Notes: generated by a model not told the origin, from the letters alone. Shown: positions 26,363 through 35,370, counted from the first letter of the stretch. The stretch: 64,000 nt of DNA from Dyella caseinilytica (GCF_016865235.1 NZ_CP064030.1:1302001-1366000), one strand, 5' to 3'. A program made the numbers and translations.

Positions 26363-28138
26363 TCAGGCTTCTACAAGATCGTCATCTTCAGTATGGGCAA
26401 TCACCCGGTTTCGCCCATGGCGCTTGGCCCGATACAACGCGGCATCGGCTTCTTTGCACAAGCGCTGCAGCGCATGGCCGCATGTTTCGGTGGAGGCGAG
26501 GCCGATACTGGCGGAGAACGATACGGCGCGTTCCTCGACATCGATCGACGTGGTTTCAATCGCCGTCCGGATGCGATCCGCGATCGCCATGCCCTGGCTG
26601 AGGGAACACTCTTGCAACAGGATGCCGAACTCTTCTCCTCCAAGCCGACCGAACAGATCGCCAGCGCGCAATTGCTGTTTGCATAAGGTGACGGTCCGCC
26701 TGAGCACGGCATCTCCCAGCGCGTGGCCGTGGTTGTCGTTGACTTGCTTGAAGTGGTCCAGATCAATGAAAACCAGGCAAGCGGAAGCAGGCTTTTTCTC
26801 CAGCAAGCGCAAGGTACGGTCGACGCCGCTCATGAAATGCTGGTGATTGAAAATGCCGGTAAGTCCGTCGAGGCTGGACAGTTGCTTGAAACGGAGTTGT
26901 GAGCGCTTGAGTCGGAACAACCAGAAGATGATGAATGCCAGGGTGACGAGCAGCAGGGCGATATAAAGCCGGCTGGTTTCGACTGCCTTGATGGACAGCG
27001 CCTGCTGCAACTGCAGGATATTATTTTGCTTGCTGAGTTTTTCTGTTTCGAGCTTTTGCGCGAGCACGTCCTGTTGAGCCATATCGTAGGCCAGTGTGCG
27101 GGCGCTGACGTCGTTGAGATAACCGATGTCCTGAGTCACGTAGTGCTCGTGATAGGCCAGAGCGGCGATGGCGTGACCGTGCTTTTTCTCAATGCGGTAG
27201 AGCACCTCGTACGCGTCTCTCAATGTTCCGCTGATGTCGGACGGATCACTGGCCGCCAGTGCGGCAAGCGCCGCTTTGCGCGCGTTGTCGTCATCGCCCA
27301 GTTTCCAGTACGCCTGGGCGAGTTCGACCTGTGATGCCAGGGTATTGGAATAGTACTGGGCTGCTTGAATGCTCGGCGTGATTTGCTGAAGTAGCGCGAG
27401 GGCCTTTTCCGGCTTGTTTTCGTCCAGGTACAAGCTGCCCTTTACGAGCCAGATCGTGTCGGCAAAAATCGGCTCCTTGGCGGCTTCGCAGGTATCGATT
27501 CCTCGCTGAAGCTCGGTGCTGGAGCTGGTCAGGCTGTGGCTTTCGTAAAGCACAGTCAGAAGCTTGGCCATGGGCTGGCAAGGTGCTTCCCCTGGCGGGA
27601 GTACTTGCGCCATTTCGCCAATGTAATGGGCCGCCAGATCGTATTGTCCGGCCGACCTGAGCATTTGCGACAGATACGCCAGGACCATGAAGCGTGCCAA
27701 CTTGTCCTGGGTTTGCGGGAGATTGGCCGCTAATCGGTTGGCTAATTCAAAGGCTTCCTTGTAGTGCTTATTGCTGCGCAAATCGTCCATCAATACGGCG
27801 GATGCCTTGGCTGTCAGGGCAGCATTGGCAGAGTGATCGATAACGTCATGCAGTAGGGGATCGGCTTTGGCATAGTCGCCCTGGAAGGATGCTTGCCACG
27901 CATCGAGGTAGCGCAGATGCCAGCGCTCGTGAGGAGACATGCTAGGCGTCTGGTGGTGAAGTTTTTCAAGCAGAACCAAAAATTGCGAATGATCGATGGT
28001 ACGCAGGCTTTCGGTCTGTTCAAGCAGCGACTCGATGCTAGATTCTTGCGCAAGCGTAAGCTGAGGTTGAATCAGGGCGCAGAAAGTCATGGCCACAAGT
28101 GCGGGCCATGACCAGGGGCGGCACTCCGTCCGCAACAT
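26363..28138 (-). CDS. Membrane TPR-GGDEF diguanylate cyclase
   Basis: A 591-residue protein: signal peptide (to about residue 30, TLAQ), a periplasmic helical region (~35-380) with TPR-like repeats, a coiled coil (~355-388), one TM helix (391-408) and a GGDEF domain (~415-580) with GGEEF at 500-504 and an RxxD inhibitory site at 491-494. It should synthesise cyclic-di-GMP in response to a periplasmic ligand or protein. It begins only 11 bp after the stop of the putative borosin precursor, which suggests a shared transcript. No clear SD precedes the ATG, so translational coupling is plausible. Confidence 0.9.
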   Translation of the reverse strand: MLRTECRPWSWPALVAMTFCALIQPQLTLAQESSIESLLEQTESLRTIDHSQFLVLLEKLHHQTPSMSPHERWHLRYLDAWQASFQGDYAKADPLLHDVIDHSANAALTAKASAVLMDDLRSNKHYKEAFELANRLAANLPQTQDKLARFMVLAYLSQMLRSAGQYDLAAHYIGEMAQVLPPGEAPCQPMAKLLTVLYESHSLTSSSTELQRGIDTCEAAKEPIFADTIWLVKGSLYLDENKPEKALALLQQITPSIQAAQYYSNTLASQVELAQAYWKLGDDDNARKAALAALAASDPSDISGTLRDAYEVLYRIEKKHGHAIAALAYHEHYVTQDIGYLNDVSARTLAYDMAQQDVLAQKLETEKLSKQNNILQLQQALSIKAVETSRLYIALLLVTLAFIIFWLFRLKRSQLRFKQLSSLDGLTGIFNHQHFMSGVDRTLRLLEKKPASACLVFIDLDHFKQVNDNHGHALGDAVLRRTVTLCKQQLRAGDLFGRLGGEEFGILLQECSLSQGMAIADRIRTAIETTSIDVEERAVSFSASIGLASTETCGHALQRLCKEADAALYRAKRHGRNRVIAHTEDDDLVEA

Positions 28139-28149
28139 ACGAGTTCTAC

Positions 28150-28446
28150 TTATCGGCCGTGTGATGGTTTGCCTTGATCGAGTTTATCGGGATGGATCAG
28201 ATCGTCTTTGCCACCGTCATGATCCGGCTCTTCTTCTTCGTCATGTCCGGGGGAGTGGGTATCGTGGTCAACCCTCATGCGTTTGTCGCCGAGCTCGGCG
28301 GACAGCAGCGAACTGTCTCCGTTGATGACCGCGGCTTTCAGGGTATCTGAAGCATCGGTCAGGACCTGCGCAAGTTCTTCAGCAGGTGCGTGACGCAGGG
28401 ATGCGTTCTTGCCAATGGTTTCCAACCACTCAATGGTGTCTGACAT
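28150..28446 (-). CDS. Candidate split-borosin precursor peptide
   Basis: A 98-residue protein with AAGGGGA 7 nt before its ATG. Residues ~5-52 (WLETIGKNASLRHA ... LKAAVINGDSSLLSAEL) follow the pattern of the borosin-binding domain of SonA-type precursors and the clasp region of OphMA: LxxIGxNAxL, a helix, then a short segment ending NGDxxxL. Residues ~55-98 are very polar, rich in Asp, His, Glu, Pro and Gly (DHDTHSPGHDEEEEPDHD), and would be the core. It lies 149 bp downstream of the borosin-type methyltransferase gene on the same strand. The domain assignment is by eye; the acidic core is unlike the hydrophobic core of OphMA, and modification is not proven. Confidence 0.65.
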   Translation of the reverse strand: MSDTIEWLETIGKNASLRHAPAEELAQVLTDASDTLKAAVINGDSSLLSAELGDKRMRVDHDTHSPGHDEEEEPDHDGGKDDLIHPDKLDQGKPSHGR

Positions 28447-28475
28447 GTGTTCCCCTTAATGGTGATAATGCTCAG

Positions 28476-28490
28476 GCATCGAATCGATGC
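28476..28490. promoter_or_regulatory. Near-palindrome upstream of the precursor gene
   Basis: GCATCGAATCGATGC is symmetric except for the central base and lies 30 bp before the precursor ATG, inside the 149-bp gap after the methyltransferase. It could be an operator or an RNA stem separating precursor and enzyme expression. Function is inferred from position only. Confidence 0.35.
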
Positions 28491-28595
28491 GATTTAATGA
28501 CGAGTGTTGCTGTTCACCATGTGCGGTGTGTGGCGCATTCCCCGCACTGACTTTGCAACATGGCGTGTGAAAATTCTCTCGCAGCGGCCCTTGCT

Positions 28596-29423
28596 TCATG
28601 CCAAAGCGCTTGCGTTGTCCAGGGCATTCAGCCGATCACGCAGAGCGAGGTTCGGTCTCAAGGGCCCGGCGGGTGGCAGGACGACCGTCTCTTCGGTAGT
28701 CAAGGCTATATCGGGTAAATCACGCAATGCGATACGCCGGACGCGTGGCTTCTCGATCGGCAATGTTGCCCCTCGGTAGATGATGACCTCATGATCGAGC
28801 GGATAGTCCCGGCTCAACAGCTCCACCAACACTTGACGGTACATGGGACCCTTTTGAAAAGCTCCCACCGACCAGTTTCCGAGCGTTCCGACTTGCCAAA
28901 GCACTAGATAGCCCGCGGGGTCGATACGCCGTTCGCAAAGAAGCAGCTGGCTGGCTTCGAAATGCTGGCAGCCGAAGCGGCCGGGGTCGATGCCTAGATC
29001 AGCGTAGAGACAGTCTTCGGCGGAAATACCCGGCTCCATATATGCCTCGAAGCCTTCTGCACGGGCTGTCTGGATGGCCTTGTGTGGCGACCATGCAAAA
29101 ATGCCGGGATGGCCATAGAACACGGCGCAGACACGTTCGCCGGCCCGCACCTCGGTCAGCATCAGATCGACCCATTCCCGGTACGTTTCTATCCGCGGCT
29201 TGCCTTCTTGATAGTAGGGCTGAAGGCTGCGCACATCCGGGTGCATGCGTTCCAACCACATTTCCACGGCGTGATGGGAGAGGGCTGCAAATACCACATC
29301 CGCCTGTTCAATATGGCTACGCGCCAACGGCGTCAGATGGGAACCCAGGGTCATGCCCATGCCGACGCAGGCCAGGCTGCCGCGGCGGGCATTATTCGGT
29401 GGAGATAAGGAGGAGGCTGTCAT
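28596..29423 (-). CDS. Borosin-type alpha-N-methyltransferase (tetrapyrrole methylase fold)
   Basis: A 275-residue SAM-dependent methyltransferase of the tetrapyrrole methylase superfamily with the borosin signatures: YYQEGKPRIETY (residues 70-81), FYGHPGIFAWSPHKAI (102-117), PGISAEDCLYADLGIDP (131-147) and LVLWQVGTLGN. Compared from memory with OphMA, catalytic Tyr66, Arg72 and Tyr76 correspond to Tyr71, Arg77 and Tyr81 here, while OphMA Tyr63 is Gln68. Borosin enzymes methylate backbone amides of a precursor peptide. This one has no C-terminal core, so it would work in trans on the small protein downstream, as SonM does on SonA. No good SD precedes the ATG at 29423. Classical uroporphyrinogen methylases differ in these motifs. 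Confidence 0.85.
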   Translation of the reverse strand: MTASSLSPPNNARRGSLACVGMGMTLGSHLTPLARSHIEQADVVFAALSHHAVEMWLERMHPDVRSLQPYYQEGKPRIETYREWVDLMLTEVRAGERVCAVFYGHPGIFAWSPHKAIQTARAEGFEAYMEPGISAEDCLYADLGIDPGRFGCQHFEASQLLLCERRIDPAGYLVLWQVGTLGNWSVGAFQKGPMYRQVLVELLSRDYPLDHEVIIYRGATLPIEKPRVRRIALRDLPDIALTTEETVVLPPAGPLRPNLALRDRLNALDNASALA

Positions 29424-29630
29424 TAGGGCTGCTTAGGGCTCTTGGGCATGGACAGGTATCACGCGTGTTGTTCCTCAGGCGCATACGAATTTCGTGCCAA
29501 CCGAGAGGGTCGCGATTTACATCCTTGCCGGGCGTAGCCTTCGCCGTGAACACCGTCAAATAAAACAGTTGCTTAGGTAAGCAGGTAGGACTGCTAGTGA
29601 CGCTAAAATGGAGGGCGGCACATCATCGTC

Positions 29631-30527
29631 ATGGCGTCGGTGGTTCAAAAAAACGGCACTACGCATTTCAGAAGAGGACTTGTTTTGTCGCACTATTCCG
29701 GCCCCCTGCTTACCCGCCCCATGGCAGAAACACTGTTGGCTGCACACGCTGCCAGTTCGGGCGAATGGAGTGGCTCGCTGGATCTGGGGCGTTCAAACGG
29801 TAGCGTGGCGCTGCAGGCAAATGGCTGGGACTGGAAAGGGCAGCACTACCCGTATCCCCATAAGCTCAAAGACCGCACCATCTATTACTGGGATGGCGAT
29901 GAGTTCGCGCCCGTGTCGCGGTTCTCCGGTTCGCTGATCAAGCTGGTACCGACAGAGTGGGGCGCACCGACCTTTGAGATCGATGGCATCAAGATGCTGC
30001 CCACATCGAAGGAATCACCGTTTGAAGATGCGCGCCGCAAGGTGGCGTTGGTCGAACCGCGCGGCAAGGTGCTGCTCGACACCTGCGGCGGACTGGGCTA
30101 CTTCGCCGCCTGTTGCCTGGAAGCTGGCGTGGGACGCATCCATTCGTTCGAAAAGAACGAGGATGTGCTGTGGTTGCGCACACTCAATCCCTGGTCGCCA
30201 GATCCGGATGAACCAAGCTATGGTGGTCGCCTGCAGCTTGCCCATGCCGACATATCGCAGGCGATCGTGCAGATCACAGATGCCTCCGTCGATGCATTGC
30301 TACACGACCCGCCGCGCTTCGGCATTGCCGGCGAACTTTACTCGCAGGCGTTCTACGACCAACTGGCGCGCGTGCTTCGGCGTGGGGGCCGTCTGTTCCA
30401 TTACACCGGCAGCCCCAACAAACTCACCAGCGATCGCGACGTGCCGCGTGAAGTGGCAAAGCGTCTGGAGAAGGCGGGTTTTAAGGCACAGCTGGCGCTG
30501 GATGGTGTGTTGGCAATCCGGCGCTAA
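29631..30527 (+). CDS. SAM-dependent methyltransferase, COG2521-like
   Basis: About 298 residues. The N-terminal third is beta-rich (GRSNGSVALQANGWDW, YYWDGDEFAPVSRF). The rest is a Rossmann methyltransferase with LLDTCGGLGYFAACCLEAG (SAM motif I), FEKNEDVLWL, HDPPRFG (active-site-like DPPR) and LFHYTGSPN. The pattern resembles the predicted methyltransferases of COG2521, mostly known from archaea, and spermidine-synthase-like enzymes. The start is uncertain: ATG 29631 has GGAGGG 14 nt upstream, and a TTG about 60 bp downstream is possible. It is divergent from the borosin-type methyltransferase across 207 bp. Substrate unknown. Confidence 0.75.
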   Translation: MASVVQKNGTTHFRRGLVLSHYSGPLLTRPMAETLLAAHAASSGEWSGSLDLGRSNGSVALQANGWDWKGQHYPYPHKLKDRTIYYWDGDEFAPVSRFSGSLIKLVPTEWGAPTFEIDGIKMLPTSKESPFEDARRKVALVEPRGKVLLDTCGGLGYFAACCLEAGVGRIHSFEKNEDVLWLRTLNPWSPDPDEPSYGGRLQLAHADISQAIVQITDASVDALLHDPPRFGIAGELYSQAFYDQLARVLRRGGRLFHYTGSPNKLTSDRDVPREVAKRLEKAGFKAQLALDGVLAIRR

Positions 30528-30641
30528 CGGAACGCTCTGGTTGTGACGAGCGCGTGAAGAGTTTGAAGGGGCTTTCAGCACTGTTTGGGCATGTGTGATT
30601 GTGAGACTGTGCTGCCTCCATGGACGCAGAGGGTGTCACCG

Positions 30642-32882
30642 GTGGAGGCTAAGGCATGTGGTGCTGTCGTACGTGCGCAACGCTTTCTTGTAGCTTGCAG
30701 CGGCTTGATGAGCGCAGCAGTCTGTACCCTGATGCTCGGCACGCTGCCGGTTCTTGCAGCGGAGGCTGACGGGCCACCGCCGGCGCGCGCGGTCGATGTC
30801 ACCGACCATCTATTCGGCACCACCGTGCATGATCCTTACCGCTGGATGGAAGGCGAACACAACGCGGAGTTCCAGCAGTGGCTTGCGGCCCAGGGCGACG
30901 ACACACGTGCGAAGCTCGATGCACTGCCTACGCTGAAATCCTGGCAGCAAGCCCTGCAAAAAGTGAGCACCACCGCTGTGGTTCATCGCGCGCAGCGCTA
31001 CGTCGATGGAAGGTTATTCTTCATTCGCGAGGCGGCGCAGGGGAATGGCACGCTGATGGTGCGCGAGGCGGATGGTTCCGAGCGTGTGCTGCTCGATCCG
31101 GCCACACTAAAGGATGATGGCGGTCATGCTTCGATCACCCTGTTCACGCCGTCTCCGGACGGCAGCAAGGTGGCGGTGAATATCGATCACGGCGGCAACG
31201 AGATCACCCGCATGGAAGTGCTCGACGTGAAGACCGGCAAACCCACCGGCGACGCAGTCGAGCCGGTGTGGGGCGAATTCGGCGCCGATTGGCTGCCCGA
31301 TGGCAGCGGTTTTGCCTATACCCAGATGGCGCCACCCGATCAGCGTACCGGCGGCGATCCGTTGCAGGATATGCGCCTGCGCATGCATTGGCTTGGCAAG
31401 CCGTCGACGCAAGATCCGATCTTGCTTCGAGCAGGCACGGGAGAGGGTACGAACGCGTCGTTTGCGATTCCGTCCAACTACTTTCCCGACATCGAATTTC
31501 CCACTGGCTCGCGCTGGGCATTGGGCGTGGAGCAAGGCGCAGCGGTCGAACAGCGCTATTGCGTGACCACGCAGGCGGAGGCGGTAAAGCCTGATGCGAA
31601 GTGGCGCTGCATTGTCGACCTGAGTGACGAGGTCGTCGATGCCGCCATCCACGGCGATACGCTCTATCTGGTCTCCGCTCACGCACGTTCAAACGGCGAG
31701 TTACTCGCGTTGGACCTGTCGCGTCCGGACGCGTCGATCAAGGATGAGCGCCCCATTCTGCCGTTGCAGGGCGATGACATGATCGTCAACGTCAGTATCA
31801 GCGACACGCAGATGGTCGCGTCAGCTCGCGATGCTTTGTACGTGAAAGTGTCACGCAATGGTATCGACGGAATCCGTCGCATCGACTACCGTACCAACAA
31901 AGTCGAAACGGTGCCGATGCCGTTGGCTGGCGCAGCATCTTTGTTCCATGCCAACGATAACCAGGACGGATTCCTGCTTGAACTGCGTGGTTGGACCACC
32001 CCGCCGAAATCATGGCGTTATGATCCTACAGCGCGAACCATGCGCAGCCTCGGCCAGGACGAAGCGAGCCCTGCTGACTACAGCATGATCGAAGCGACCG
32101 AGACCGAACTGATCAGTCAGGATGGCACGCATGTGCCGCTTACGATTCTGCATCGCAAAGACGTCAAGTTAGATGGCAGCCATCGGGCCATCGTGTACGG
32201 TTATGGCGGTTATGGGATGTCGATCGTGCCTTCGTTCAAGCCGGTGCGGCTGGAATGGGTCAAGCAGGGCAACATTTTTGCCTATGCGCATGTTCGTGGT
32301 GGCGGTGAGAAGGGCGAGGCGTGGCATGAGGCCGGCAAGGGACCGAACAAACATAAAGGCGTGGAAGATTTCGTTGCCAGCGTGGCACGGCTAAGCGAAC
32401 GGGGTTACAGCCGCCCGGAACGCACCGCGCTGATTTCTGGTAGCGCTGGCGGTCTGCTGATCGGCGGTGCAGTCGTGCACTATCCCGACAAGTTCGGTGC
32501 TGCCGTGTTCATGGTCGCCTTGCTCAATCCGATACGTCTGGCTGAGGAGCCCAACGGCGCCAATCAGTTCGGCGAAATGGGCGACCCACGCAAAGCTTCC
32601 GACTTTCCTTGGATGCTGGCGATGGATCCGTATCAGCAGATCCGTCCACACACCGCCTATCCGGCGATCATGCTGGACATAGGTCTCAACGATAGCCGTG
32701 TCGCGCCCTGGGAAACCGGCAAATTTGCCGCGCGCTTGCGTGCCGCCGACACCAGCGGGCGGCCAGTCTGGATCCGCACCGATGCCAATGGAGGACATGG
32801 CATCCAGCGCTCGCTCGGGGCCGAAGCTGCCGAATACGCCGATGTCTACGCTTTCCTGGATGCGCAGCTGCCGGTGCCTTGA
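30642..32882 (+). CDS. Prolyl oligopeptidase family serine peptidase (S9A), exported
   Basis: About 746 residues. After a signal peptide (positive RAQRF, then LMSAAVCTLMLGTLPVLAAEA) comes the seven-bladed propeller domain (~40-440; entry motif VHDPYRWMEGEH) and an alpha/beta hydrolase domain with nucleophile Ser in SGSAGGLLIGG, Asp in LNDSRVAPWE and His in NGGHGIQRS. It should cut short peptides after proline or basic residues in the periplasm. GTG 30642 is chosen for the SD AGAGG 9 nt upstream and for a sensible signal peptide; ATG 30591, TTG 30585 and ATG 30708 remain possible. Confidence 0.88.
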   Translation: MEAKACGAVVRAQRFLVACSGLMSAAVCTLMLGTLPVLAAEADGPPPARAVDVTDHLFGTTVHDPYRWMEGEHNAEFQQWLAAQGDDTRAKLDALPTLKSWQQALQKVSTTAVVHRAQRYVDGRLFFIREAAQGNGTLMVREADGSERVLLDPATLKDDGGHASITLFTPSPDGSKVAVNIDHGGNEITRMEVLDVKTGKPTGDAVEPVWGEFGADWLPDGSGFAYTQMAPPDQRTGGDPLQDMRLRMHWLGKPSTQDPILLRAGTGEGTNASFAIPSNYFPDIEFPTGSRWALGVEQGAAVEQRYCVTTQAEAVKPDAKWRCIVDLSDEVVDAAIHGDTLYLVSAHARSNGELLALDLSRPDASIKDERPILPLQGDDMIVNVSISDTQMVASARDALYVKVSRNGIDGIRRIDYRTNKVETVPMPLAGAASLFHANDNQDGFLLELRGWTTPPKSWRYDPTARTMRSLGQDEASPADYSMIEATETELISQDGTHVPLTILHRKDVKLDGSHRAIVYGYGGYGMSIVPSFKPVRLEWVKQGNIFAYAHVRGGGEKGEAWHEAGKGPNKHKGVEDFVASVARLSERGYSRPERTALISGSAGGLLIGGAVVHYPDKFGAAVFMVALLNPIRLAEEPNGANQFGEMGDPRKASDFPWMLAMDPYQQIRPHTAYPAIMLDIGLNDSRVAPWETGKFAARLRAADTSGRPVWIRTDANGGHGIQRSLGAEAAEYADVYAFLDAQLPVP

Positions 32883-32986
32883 ATGCGCTTTTTTTTGCTC
32901 GCCGCTCACGCCTGATTTTTCGGAAAACATTTTGACATCTTTTATATTTAAATTTGTTGGATGCAAGCCAAGTAAAAGGAAAGGCT

Positions 32987-33391
32987 ATGAGAAATCTATG
33001 GATGATCCTTGCCTTATTTATGATCGATCCGTGTGCGGCAAATGCATCGACACATTATTGGGTGCATTTGCAAGGTAGCAAGCAGCCCTACATTTGCGTG
33101 CAATGTGATCTAAGAACGCCTTATCCAGATCCCAAAACGCTCGCAACAGTGACTGCGTGGCAACAAGGGAAGCCACCCTTCGAAGGCGGTACGGGTCATA
33201 GCCAAGCCGCACATTCGCTAGAGGCTGGCGATGTCGTCAATATTTGCAATGGCTGCGGTTGCGCAACCTATACGCTTGATAACGATGGGATTTGGGGTAT
33301 GGGAGATTTCCAGGCGAAGCAAGAACATCCTGCAAATATGTCCCCGGCAACCTCGAAAAAAGAGGCAGTCACTTCCAGCGTCAGTGGTTAA
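32987..33391 (+). CDS. Secreted cysteine-rich hypothetical protein
   Basis: A 134-residue protein with a strong SD (AAAGGAAAGG) before the ATG and a signal peptide (MRNLWMILALFMIDPCAANA). The mature part has a CVQC pair and CNGCGC, which could bind a metal or form disulfides, and a low-complexity Ser/Lys C-terminus. The upstream region is AT-rich and contains TTGACA near 32932. No family recognised. The base composition is lower in G+C than its neighbours, a weak hint of recent acquisition. Confidence 0.65.
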   Translation: MRNLWMILALFMIDPCAANASTHYWVHLQGSKQPYICVQCDLRTPYPDPKTLATVTAWQQGKPPFEGGTGHSQAAHSLEAGDVVNICNGCGCATYTLDNDGIWGMGDFQAKQEHPANMSPATSKKEAVTSSVSG

Positions 33392-33490
33392 AAAAAGAAC
33401 CGCCACTGCTTTGACGCATCCTTATCCCATCAACGTGCCATCAGCCGTGGATGGTGTCATTGGAATTCTGAAAACAGCTGGCGGATCGAG

Positions 33491-34723
33491 TCAATCAAGC
33501 ATGATTTTCTCGATGCAGGCGATCGCGCTAGTCAAACCGTCTTCGGCCATCATTTTCTTGCCGAGCACCTGTGCGCATATACGCGTCTCATTCGTTCCGG
33601 CAAATGCGAGGCGGTCAGCAAGTAGGCCTGCGTCCAGATGCTTCACGCTGAGCCCCTCCGCGGCTACGCCAGCCTGCCGTAGCCGGTCAGCCCAGAAAAA
33701 CTGATCACCGGCGAACGGCACAACGACGGAGGGAACGCCTGCGCGTGCTGCGGTATGCGTCGTGCCAGCGCCGCCGTGGTGAATCACTATCGATGTTCTG
33801 GGGAATAGCCAGCTATGCGGTGTTTCGCTAGTGACGAGAAAATTGGCGGGAAGCATGGTGGCATCGACGCCGCTCCACCCCGGGTAGAACAATGCCCGGC
33901 GGCCTGCAACGGCTTTGATGATTTCCTTTAGAAGCTTTGGTCGATCGAATCCCATCATGCTTCCGAATCCGATATAGATAGGTGGTTCGCCCGCGGCCAA
34001 GAAAGCATCGAGTGCGGGCGGCGGCGTCCAGTCTTGCTCTGGCTGCATCCATTGGCCGCACAGGTATGCATTCTCTGGCCAGTCACTTGGCGTGGGTAAC
34101 AGGCTGGGCGACACACCGTAGAGCATGGGATGCTGCGTCCATACGCGCTTGCGAGTAGGCAATCCGCAGACGTTTGATCGCGCAGCGTTGGTTGCCTTTC
34201 GGAACGCGCGCCACAGCATCGCATTTACAAATCGATGGCTGGCATGATTCAGCCATCGCGGGACGATCCCAGGAGGCAGGAACGGGGAGGGATATGCGGC
34301 GGTGGGTGTGATGGGAATCATGCCGCAGCCGATAGCTTTTACACCCAAGTATTCCGCTGCCGAAAAGCCTGCAAATGCTGCCAATCCTCCCGTGATGACG
34401 GCATCACAGCCTTGTGCAACGCTCACAATCTGTCTCAGCCATGATTCCGTATTGGCGTTCGCAATGCGTGCCAGTGCGCTCACCGTGCTATCGACGCGGC
34501 CACCCTTTGCAACGACGCCGGAAATGGATCCACCCGGTTGCAGAGCTCCCCTGATATCTCCGGGCAATGCAGCCGATGGAACGCCAAGTGCTTCGGCGCT
34601 GCCAAGTGTGGATGTGTCGGCCAGCAAGCGCGTTTCGTGCCCGGCGTCCATAAGTGCGCGGCACAACGCTGCAAGCGGACGCGTATCGCCTTCCGTGCCG
34701 TAAGTGACGACAGCAAACTTCAT
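33491..34723 (-). CDS. Glycosyltransferase family 1 (UGT-like)
   Basis: A 410-residue GT-B glycosyltransferase similar to sterol, macrolide and rhamnolipid-type glycosyltransferases. The N-terminal acceptor domain starts MKFAVVTYGTEGDTRPLAAL. The C-terminal donor domain has IGFGSM and the nucleotide-sugar motif HHGGAGTTHTAARAGVP (315-331) ending FAGDQFFWADR. The ATG at 34723 overlaps the TetR stop as ATGA and has AGGGAAGAAA upstream, so the long frame to 35059 is rejected. It probably glycosylates a hydrophobic small molecule, possibly a toxic one given TetR control. Sugar and acceptor unknown. Confidence 0.88.
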   Translation of the reverse strand: MKFAVVTYGTEGDTRPLAALCRALMDAGHETRLLADTSTLGSAEALGVPSAALPGDIRGALQPGGSISGVVAKGGRVDSTVSALARIANANTESWLRQIVSVAQGCDAVITGGLAAFAGFSAAEYLGVKAIGCGMIPITPTAAYPSPFLPPGIVPRWLNHASHRFVNAMLWRAFRKATNAARSNVCGLPTRKRVWTQHPMLYGVSPSLLPTPSDWPENAYLCGQWMQPEQDWTPPPALDAFLAAGEPPIYIGFGSMMGFDRPKLLKEIIKAVAGRRALFYPGWSGVDATMLPANFLVTSETPHSWLFPRTSIVIHHGGAGTTHTAARAGVPSVVVPFAGDQFFWADRLRQAGVAAEGLSVKHLDAGLLADRLAFAGTNETRICAQVLGKKMMAEDGLTSAIACIEKIMLD

Positions 34724-35367
34724 GTTTTCTTCCCTGGCTTTTTTACTTTCACCGTGGACGAAGTAGCGCCTTCCATAAACAGTCGAACTACTTGGGCGAA
34801 CGCCTCGCGTAATTTCAGCTTCGGTATGTCCAGCCAGCGCAGCAATGCACTGAGATAAAGGTGATGGAACATCATCGCCAGATGTTCGGCGCTTATATCG
34901 GTGCGCATCTGTCCAACTGCCTGGCTGTTGAGAATCAGCCCACTGAAAGCGCTGATCATGTCTTGCGAGCCTGCGCTTTCCGGCGCGGAGTCCGACGCTC
35001 CCATTTCGAGAAACCGAAAGCGCAAGTAAGGCGGTAGATAGGCGCGATGGCGTTCGCACCAGTCCGCGGAGGCTGTCAGGATCAGCGTGATTCCATCAAC
35101 AAATGTCGTATGCGGCCCGATATCGCTAGCCAGATGCTTGAGGTCATTGGCCAGTTCGGTGTGAATCCAGTGCGCAAGCACGGCTTCCTTGGTGGAGAAG
35201 TGGTTGTAGAGCGTGCCCTTGGCGACATCGGCTTCGGTTGCAATCTGCTCCATGGTGACCGCATCAAATCCATAAGCGTCGAACAGGCGCTCGGCCGTTT
35301 TGGCCAGATGATCCTGTGTCTGCGAACGCTTTCTATCGCGGCGACCAGCGGGTGGGGTAGGGGCCAT
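34720..35367 (-). CDS. TetR family regulator
   Basis: A 215-residue TetR-type repressor. The N-terminal helix-turn-helix is typical (ERLFDAYGFDAVTMEQIATE, then ADVAKGTLYNHFSTKEAVLA), followed by a helical ligand-binding domain and a basic C-terminal tail. It is translated together with the glycosyltransferase through an ATGA overlap and lies 4 bp from a perfect 33-bp palindrome, so it most likely represses its own operon until a ligand binds. Confidence 0.92.
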   Translation of the reverse strand: MAPTPPAGRRDRKRSQTQDHLAKTAERLFDAYGFDAVTMEQIATEADVAKGTLYNHFSTKEAVLAHWIHTELANDLKHLASDIGPHTTFVDGITLILTASADWCERHRAYLPPYLRFRFLEMGASDSAPESAGSQDMISAFSGLILNSQAVGQMRTDISAEHLAMMFHHLYLSALLRWLDIPKLKLREAFAQVVRLFMEGATSSTVKVKKPGKKT

Positions 35368-35370
35368 GGC

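Noticed and set aside
28514..28561. 15-codon minus-strand frame (MLQSQCGEC...) in the gap between the borosin-type methyltransferase and precursor
   Set aside because: It has no SD and no similarity to a leader or core peptide; the 98-residue frame downstream fits the precursor role.
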